This document shows positions 29,429 through 33,945 of a stretch of 33,945 nucleotides of DNA, in pieces; the first letter of the stretch is position 1, and each line of letters begins with the position of its first letter. The DNA is taken from positions 1-33,945 of IMG/VR virus record IMGVR_UViG_3300045960_000027; one strand, given 5' to 3'. This DNA comes from a virus. Below the pieces are notes generated by a model that was not told the origin of the DNA, made no database searches, and saw only the letters and a list, made by a program, of their open reading frames with translations. The translations under genes were made by a program, and so were the position numbers.

Positions 29429-30484
29429 TCACACTCTCCGTAACGCACGCTGTGTTTGCTCGATAATACTAAGTCGATCGATTGGATTTGGCGCCTTGTC
29501 TCTGCTTGTGTATTTGTACCCTCTATTCGTTGTTCGATGCTTGCGATTCATCGGTTCCTCTGGTACCGATTTCTTCGGTGTCGGCTCTGGTTCTGGTGCT
29601 GGTTCTGTCTCTGGTTCTGGCTCTGGTTCCGATGGTACTCCAGGTGCGGGCGCATCACGCTTTGGTTGTACGTATACCTCATCCGCGAGGCCCAATTCCA
29701 GAGCCTCACTGGCGAACATCCATGTCTCGGCGATCATACGTTCACGCCATTCCGCAGGCGTCCCGTCAGCTTTGTTGGCGTAGATTGACGCGACATTCAT
29801 AGATTGTTTATCCAAGAATATCGCCATGTCACGCATCTCTTGCGCATTGCCAATCAGATTGCCACTGGCGTCATGGATCATCATCTGCGATCCAATCATC
29901 ATGACACACTTATCACCCGCCATGGCTACGATTGACGCGCCACTGGCCGCAATGGCGTCAACATATGTCGTCACATACGCCGTATGGTGAACCAACGCGT
30001 TATAGATGGCAATGGAGTCGAATAGATTACCACCTGGCGAATTGATACGAACATCGATTTTCGGTGTCGTAATATTCTGTAGTTCCTCGACAAACTCTAG
30101 GGCACTGACACCGAACGAACCACCAATTTCGTCATAGATCAAAATCTCGGTAGTCTCGTCATCGGTGACGTTCGTATTGATACCATCAACATTATCATCG
30201 CTCTCGCCAGCATCGCTCACGGTATTGATTTGATACCAGGGCAATCTCAAATGGCGAATGGCATTTTCAAGCTTTGGGTCGACAACTCCAATCCGTGACA
30301 GCATCTTTTGTTTGTACAAATTGACAGCTCGATTATTATGTCGCACCATATCCCGTCCTCGCGCACATGATTCCTCGGTCTCCCGCTGTATCACCGAACA
30401 ATACCCGGCGGGATCTTCCTTGTCCAAATTCCGGTTAACACAGTCATCAAAATCATCATACTCGCAGAGAGCACCGAATGGCAT
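29429..30484 (-). CDS. ClpP-like prohead protease with N-terminal Cys-rich extension
   Basis: 351 residues. Residues about 1-40 (ALCEYDDFDDCVNRNLDKED, PAGYC) form a small domain usually seen as a separate phage module. The S14 protease part has VRINSPGGNLFDSIAIYNAL, the nucleophile region DAIAASGASIVAMAG, and MMIHDASG with the catalytic His. The C-terminus has a (PE)n stretch PSEPEPEPETEPAPEPEPTP and a basic tail. It should cleave the capsid protein and scaffold domain during head maturation. The repeat tract is encoded near 29580-29640. Confidence 0.82.
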   Translation of the reverse strand: MPFGALCEYDDFDDCVNRNLDKEDPAGYCSVIQRETEESCARGRDMVRHNNRAVNLYKQKMLSRIGVVDPKLENAIRHLRLPWYQINTVSDAGESDDNVDGINTNVTDDETTEILIYDEIGGSFGVSALEFVEELQNITTPKIDVRINSPGGNLFDSIAIYNALVHHTAYVTTYVDAIAASGASIVAMAGDKCVMMIGSQMMIHDASGNLIGNAQEMRDMAIFLDKQSMNVASIYANKADGTPAEWRERMIAETWMFASEALELGLADEVYVQPKRDAPAPGVPSEPEPEPETEPAPEPEPTPKKSVPEEPMNRKHRTTNRGYKYTSRDKAPNPIDRLSIIEQTQRALRRV

Positions 30485-30496
30485 TTCCTCTCACCA

Positions 30497-31753
30497 TCAT
30501 TTCTTCATGGTCGTCGTCAGTGTTGCTGTCGGTGTCGTGTTACTCGTACCTAACCAGCGCATACGCGGCAATCCCATGGCATCGGTCACATCATCCGGAT
30601 GGTATCCGGCACCGACCAAGGCCGCGGCGGCACTCGCCTGGCTACCTCGCTCACGATCACGCGCTTCCGCATTCGCGGGTGTCGGGTCATCGTAGTCCAG
30701 TTCCAATGACTTACCGTTACTGAATTGTGGTACTAAATACGCGTTGATGAAATCCTTCCATCTTGCCAGTCTCGGAATCGTCTGATTCTCCGCCATGATC
30801 TCGCGACCCGCGACCGCATTGGCACGATTGACGTCGTCGACTGTTCCCAACATCGGTTTGGGAAACGCGTACGCCTCGCGAATGAGCTCACGTGGAAGAT
30901 TACGTAACTCAGTGAATTGCATATCCGTCATACTGAAATTAGTGTCCTGCCAGGTGGCGGCTTCCAAGACAGCCACATGATGCGCGTTGGCCACACCCTG
31001 ATGTTGACTGCGCCAGCGCGACACGAACTCATTGAATTCCGGTTCGGACATCCTATGGTCTACGGTGATTATGCCGCCTGGTTTGGCGCCATTTATAAAG
31101 AAATTTCTGTTCCATTGCGCTGAGTACTTAGCAGCGTCAATATCAGCGAGCATGGATTGAACGGGTCCCAACCCCCTATAGGGGTCCGCTGGATTGGGTA
31201 GTTTGATGTGCACCACCTTATCCAACTCCAATGGCACTTCCTCACCATCGGGTGCTGTGTATATATAGCCCGTTATGAATTTCTTTGGATCCTTGACAGG
31301 CTCAATTCTATCTGGTCTGACTGGCCACATCTCGGTAATCAATTTGCCAGTCTTATTTAAAATAATCACACCCTCACCAACTAGATCTATATGTTGCTGT
31401 ATTGTCTCCCTAAAATATCTGCCAGTGTAGAATGGATTTGGTTGATTCCACACAGTCATGAAACTGTTGTTCAGTACCTCCACACGACGTGACTTGTCAC
31501 GCGCGCTAGTCTTTTGGTATAGATGCCATTCGGTACTGGCGAACGCGTTTCCAATCTGACTGACAATGGCGAACAGGGTACCAACGGCGCCATAGGCGTC
31601 ATAGGCCGATTCGGCCCCGGGCAAATTATCCTGATACCCGCCGAAGATTGACGCCTTGGCGCTCGAATATGGTACCGGTGCCTGATTGGTCACCACGGTT
31701 TTGCGTGATCCCATGGATCTCCGCAACGCGCCTATCAAAGTGTCCACAGTCAT
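30497..31753 (-). CDS. Portal protein, HK97 family
   Basis: 418 residues with AYGAVGTLFAIVSQIGNAFA, LVGEGVIILNKTGKL, IHIKLPNP-like segment HIKLPNPADPYRGLGPVQSM and NFFINGAKPGGIITVD, the standard portal landmarks of HK97-type phages. It forms the dodecameric DNA channel at one capsid vertex. The start overlaps the stop of the small membrane protein (ATGA). It lies between terminase and protease genes as usual. Confidence 0.9.
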   Translation of the reverse strand: MTVDTLIGALRRSMGSRKTVVTNQAPVPYSSAKASIFGGYQDNLPGAESAYDAYGAVGTLFAIVSQIGNAFASTEWHLYQKTSARDKSRRVEVLNNSFMTVWNQPNPFYTGRYFRETIQQHIDLVGEGVIILNKTGKLITEMWPVRPDRIEPVKDPKKFITGYIYTAPDGEEVPLELDKVVHIKLPNPADPYRGLGPVQSMLADIDAAKYSAQWNRNFFINGAKPGGIITVDHRMSEPEFNEFVSRWRSQHQGVANAHHVAVLEAATWQDTNFSMTDMQFTELRNLPRELIREAYAFPKPMLGTVDDVNRANAVAGREIMAENQTIPRLARWKDFINAYLVPQFSNGKSLELDYDDPTPANAEARDRERGSQASAAAALVGAGYHPDDVTDAMGLPRMRWLGTSNTTPTATLTTTMKK

Positions 31754-31989
31754 TTCCTCAATCTAGTCTGACTATTATCATTATCCTCATTGTTCGATGA
31801 CGACAGTGTGACCAACCAAGCGAACACAAAACATGATATACCCGCGACGACTAGACCAATGGCCTTGTTGAATGTGGCACCAGCGGCCACCAAACACGCG
31901 AATCCAGCTATATGCGTCACATAGTAGAATATTCTCTCGATCAATGACAACCACTTTTTATAAGTTGGGTTGCCGCGGGATCCATTCAT
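31750..31989 (-). CDS. Small membrane protein between terminase and portal
   Basis: 79 residues with two hydrophobic spans (about 20-40 and 43-64) and a polar, Asn/Asp-rich tail. It starts 3 bp after the terminase stop and overlaps the portal start by 4 bp, so it is part of the head operon. A membrane protein here is unusual; it could be a second holin, or a host-membrane modifier. No motif decides. Confidence 0.65.
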   Translation of the reverse strand: MNGSRGNPTYKKWLSLIERIFYYVTHIAGFACLVAAGATFNKAIGLVVAGISCFVFAWLVTLSSSNNEDNDNSQTRLRK

Positions 31990-31992
31990 CTA

Positions 31993-33378
31993 TTATCTCT
32001 CTATCAATGAGGCACGCGGAATGTTCCTCGTGTCCAGGTGTGCGACCATGTATCTCACACAGTCCAAGCCATCATCATACAGCTTGCGTGGTTCTTCCTG
32101 TGTGTTCTCGTTAGACGTCTTCCACTCGTACATTCCCCACTCGTCATTCAGACACAGTGGCTTCGCCCTATCGGCGAGACGTTGATCCCTCTCCACCAAC
32201 GCGTCCTCCATTATCCGTATCTCGCCGTTGTCCAATCGACGCATGACCAAGTCTATTCCCTCATTGACTCTCTTGACAGCGGGTACCGTCGATAGCCCTG
32301 TGGCGCGTTCGAAATTGCGTCGACTCTCCGCGTCATGGTCACATATCACCGCATTTGGTCGTGGTTCCACCCACTCGGTTATCTCCTGCGTCACCATACG
32401 CTTATTCAAATGATCATAATATTCCGTAGTAGTTGTTGGTCGCACTATGTCCATTATCGTTTGAGCGTGTTCGCCGACAGTTTTGTTAGTCATATATATC
32501 TCTCGATACATATACAGCACGTCAGCGGGACTGACCGCCCAACATTGCAGCACAAATGGATGCACGAAGCCGAAGTCTATGACCCAATACCTAGGCCACG
32601 TCTCGGGTAATTCCACACGTTTACCCGCGGAATCAAATTCCCAGCACTTCCTATGTACTTCCTCATCATAATTCTCATACACAACACCCTCGGCGGACCC
32701 CCACAACCCCTTTCGCAGTCGTTTGTATCTGACTCCAGTCAAATTATCCAAAATTTTGATATACTTTTGCCCTTGTTTTGTCAATACCCCATTATCATCA
32801 TACAACCTTGGATTGTCTTCATGTCTTGACCTGATAAGTGTCGTCGTACCCTCATCAACGCGCAATTTAAGCCAATGCCGCGAGCTATTCGGGTTACAGT
32901 CCATAATCAATTGCTGAAAACTGATATTCCAGTTGCGTAGACGAGTGTTTATCAATTCAAGGTCATTCAGCGTTATCTCGGTGGCTTCCTGTACGAATAT
33001 GATGTCATATTCCGATGACATGATTCGCACCGGATTATCCAACCCACCTATGGTGATGGTGCTGCCATTCTTGAATCTATATTGTGGTGGCTCCTGTGAG
33101 CTGCCTCCGTAGTACACGACATTTCCCGTGGCTATCGCCTCCTTGGCAACGTATCGTCGCCATGTCGTCAACGCCGTGGAACCCAGTGATCGCAGTGTCT
33201 TTCGCAATATCAATCCGCGAGTCCCCCTATTCATCAGACACACGGTCAACATCTTCTCCAAACACGCGCGAGACTTTCCAGTACCCGCCGGGCCCGATAT
33301 CAATACCTCATCATCTCGGCACTCCATCAACTCTTTACAACCACCGCGAGGCGTGTACACGTGCTCTAGGCGTGTCAT
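31993..33378 (-). CDS. terL: Terminase large subunit
   Basis: 461 residues. The ATPase part has Walker A SGPAGTGKSR (28-37) and Walker B YDIIFVQEATE (about 124-134). The nuclease part has VIDFGFVHPF, VICDHDAE and DDGLDCVRYM, the three acidic clusters of the RNase H-like fold. It cuts and pumps DNA into the prohead. It overlaps the small subunit stop by ATGA. The presence of both catalytic domains in intact form supports a functional gene. Confidence 0.92.
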   Translation of the reverse strand: MTRLEHVYTPRGGCKELMECRDDEVLISGPAGTGKSRACLEKMLTVCLMNRGTRGLILRKTLRSLGSTALTTWRRYVAKEAIATGNVVYYGGSSQEPPQYRFKNGSTITIGGLDNPVRIMSSEYDIIFVQEATEITLNDLELINTRLRNWNISFQQLIMDCNPNSSRHWLKLRVDEGTTTLIRSRHEDNPRLYDDNGVLTKQGQKYIKILDNLTGVRYKRLRKGLWGSAEGVVYENYDEEVHRKCWEFDSAGKRVELPETWPRYWVIDFGFVHPFVLQCWAVSPADVLYMYREIYMTNKTVGEHAQTIMDIVRPTTTTEYYDHLNKRMVTQEITEWVEPRPNAVICDHDAESRRNFERATGLSTVPAVKRVNEGIDLVMRRLDNGEIRIMEDALVERDQRLADRAKPLCLNDEWGMYEWKTSNENTQEEPRKLYDDGLDCVRYMVAHLDTRNIPRASLIER

Positions 33379-33854
33379 CGCATCGACTCCATGTCCACAC
33401 CCTGAATGTCGACGGACAGAACGTCATCTCCGGCGGACTCACCCGAACCACGGTGTAACAACTGTCCCAACTCATTTGCCGCTAAAATCAAATAGCTTCT
33501 GAACTCTCGCACAGTTACTGAGTCACAACTGTCCTTGGCATGCTTATATAACACTTCCGATATCTCTTGCAGTCTGTAGAGTCGCTGAAACTTATTGGTT
33601 ATCCACAAATCCGACAGCTGAGATGGCGTCAATGTATTGGACTCGTCTCGCGGTTCGTCATCAGTCTCGGGATCGATTGACTCCACTGAATTAGCCATCA
33701 ATGTCAATCGATCCCTATTGTCGTCCACGAAATTACGTAGTTCCTCCACAGGCACCCCATACCATTTAGATATGTCATTGGCAGTGCCCGAACGATTGAT
33801 GATGTCGTTTATCATTTGTCTTCTATCCTCAGATGACAGTTCATGTAGTCCCAT
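33375..33854 (-). CDS. terS: Terminase small subunit (helix-turn-helix)
   Basis: 159 residues. The N-terminal part (INRSGTANDISKWYGVPVEE, then LRNFVDDNRDRL) is a helix-turn-helix region; the middle and C-terminal parts are helical (oligomerisation). It overlaps terL by 4 bp and is the first gene of the leftward head operon. No good ribosome-binding site is seen before ATG 33854, and the DNA just upstream belongs to the 79-bp inverted repeat, so the true upstream region may be missing. Confidence 0.78.
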   Translation of the reverse strand: MGLHELSSEDRRQMINDIINRSGTANDISKWYGVPVEELRNFVDDNRDRLTLMANSVESIDPETDDEPRDESNTLTPSQLSDLWITNKFQRLYRLQEISEVLYKHAKDSCDSVTVREFRSYLILAANELGQLLHRGSGESAGDDVLSVDIQGVDMESMR

Positions 33855-33866
33855 GCGCTTATGATA

Positions 33867-33945
33867 GCTGACCCCATGCGCTCGTTCATAGAGGAGCGAG
33901 TGTGCACAAGGCCGCCGGGGCTCGGCGACTTCACACCGAGGACGA
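33867..33945. repeat. 79-bp inverted repeat, terminal copy (contig end)
   Basis: The last 79 bases are the exact reverse complement of 1440-1518, within the primase gene. The repeat runs to the final base of the window and starts 13 bp upstream of the terminase small subunit gene. In this position the sequence has no coding sense of its own. The most likely explanation is an assembly junction. Confidence 0.9.

Noticed and set aside
1-33945. CRISPR array, integrase, attachment site or insertion sequence
   Set aside because: No regularly spaced identical repeats, no tyrosine or serine recombinase motifs and no transposase were found on either strand.

Overview
The window is most of the genome of a tailed, siphovirus-type bacteriophage. 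It carries HK97-type head genes (terminase small and large subunits, portal, ClpP-like prohead protease, major capsid protein), head-tail connectors, tail tube proteins, a frameshifted tail assembly chaperone, a 525-residue tape measure protein, a large minor tail protein, an r1t-type holin and a CHAP endolysin. Several proteins resemble families common in actinobacteriophages: the r1t-like holin, the tail-region protein with an RTPYNTHWRR motif, the small CPxDG zinc-ribbon protein after the capsid gene, and the minor tail protein architecture. I therefore infer an Actinomycetota host; the species cannot be told. I see no integrase, repressor or partition gene, so nothing supports lysogeny, although the contig may be incomplete.

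Layout. Almost everything is on the minus strand and reads from right to left. The morphogenesis block runs from about 33.85 kb (terminase small subunit) down to 18.13 kb (last tail protein). A two-gene plus-strand island (17.1-18.06 kb, small ORF plus endolysin) converges on the tail genes at a 19-bp bidirectional hairpin terminator and diverges from the minus-strand holin. From 16.25 to 14.87 kb lies an accessory cassette of small related ORFs (an AP..YW / RQFP family) behind a structured leader, followed by a degenerate tRNA-like element. From 14.7 to 1.27 kb comes the DNA metabolism block: AT-hook/zinc small proteins, SNF2 helicase, an acidic-tail protein, tRNA-Leu(UAA), a Cas4/RecB-like nuclease, a Sak4-like ATPase, SSB, a family A DNA polymerase split into two genes with a third gene between them, a RuvC-like resolvase and a primase-helicase. 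The leftmost 1.27 kb is non-coding and rich in repeats and foldable elements.

How the parts work together. Prim-pol/SF3 primase-helicase, split PolA, SSB, Sak4-like annealing ATPase, RecB/Cas4-like nuclease and RuvC-like resolvase form a coherent replication-recombination set. The tail chaperone is predicted to be made in two lengths by a -1 frameshift at a canonical C CCT TTA heptamer. The intergenic spaces are unusually rich in perfect hairpins and multi-branched foldable elements. The most interesting points are the split polymerase, the structured non-coding elements at the left end, the six-hairpin array at 3758-3995, the paralogous small-ORF cassette with its structured leader, and the two unusual tRNA-type elements. 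The right end of the contig is a 79-bp exact inverted copy of part of the primase gene, which most likely marks an assembly boundary.
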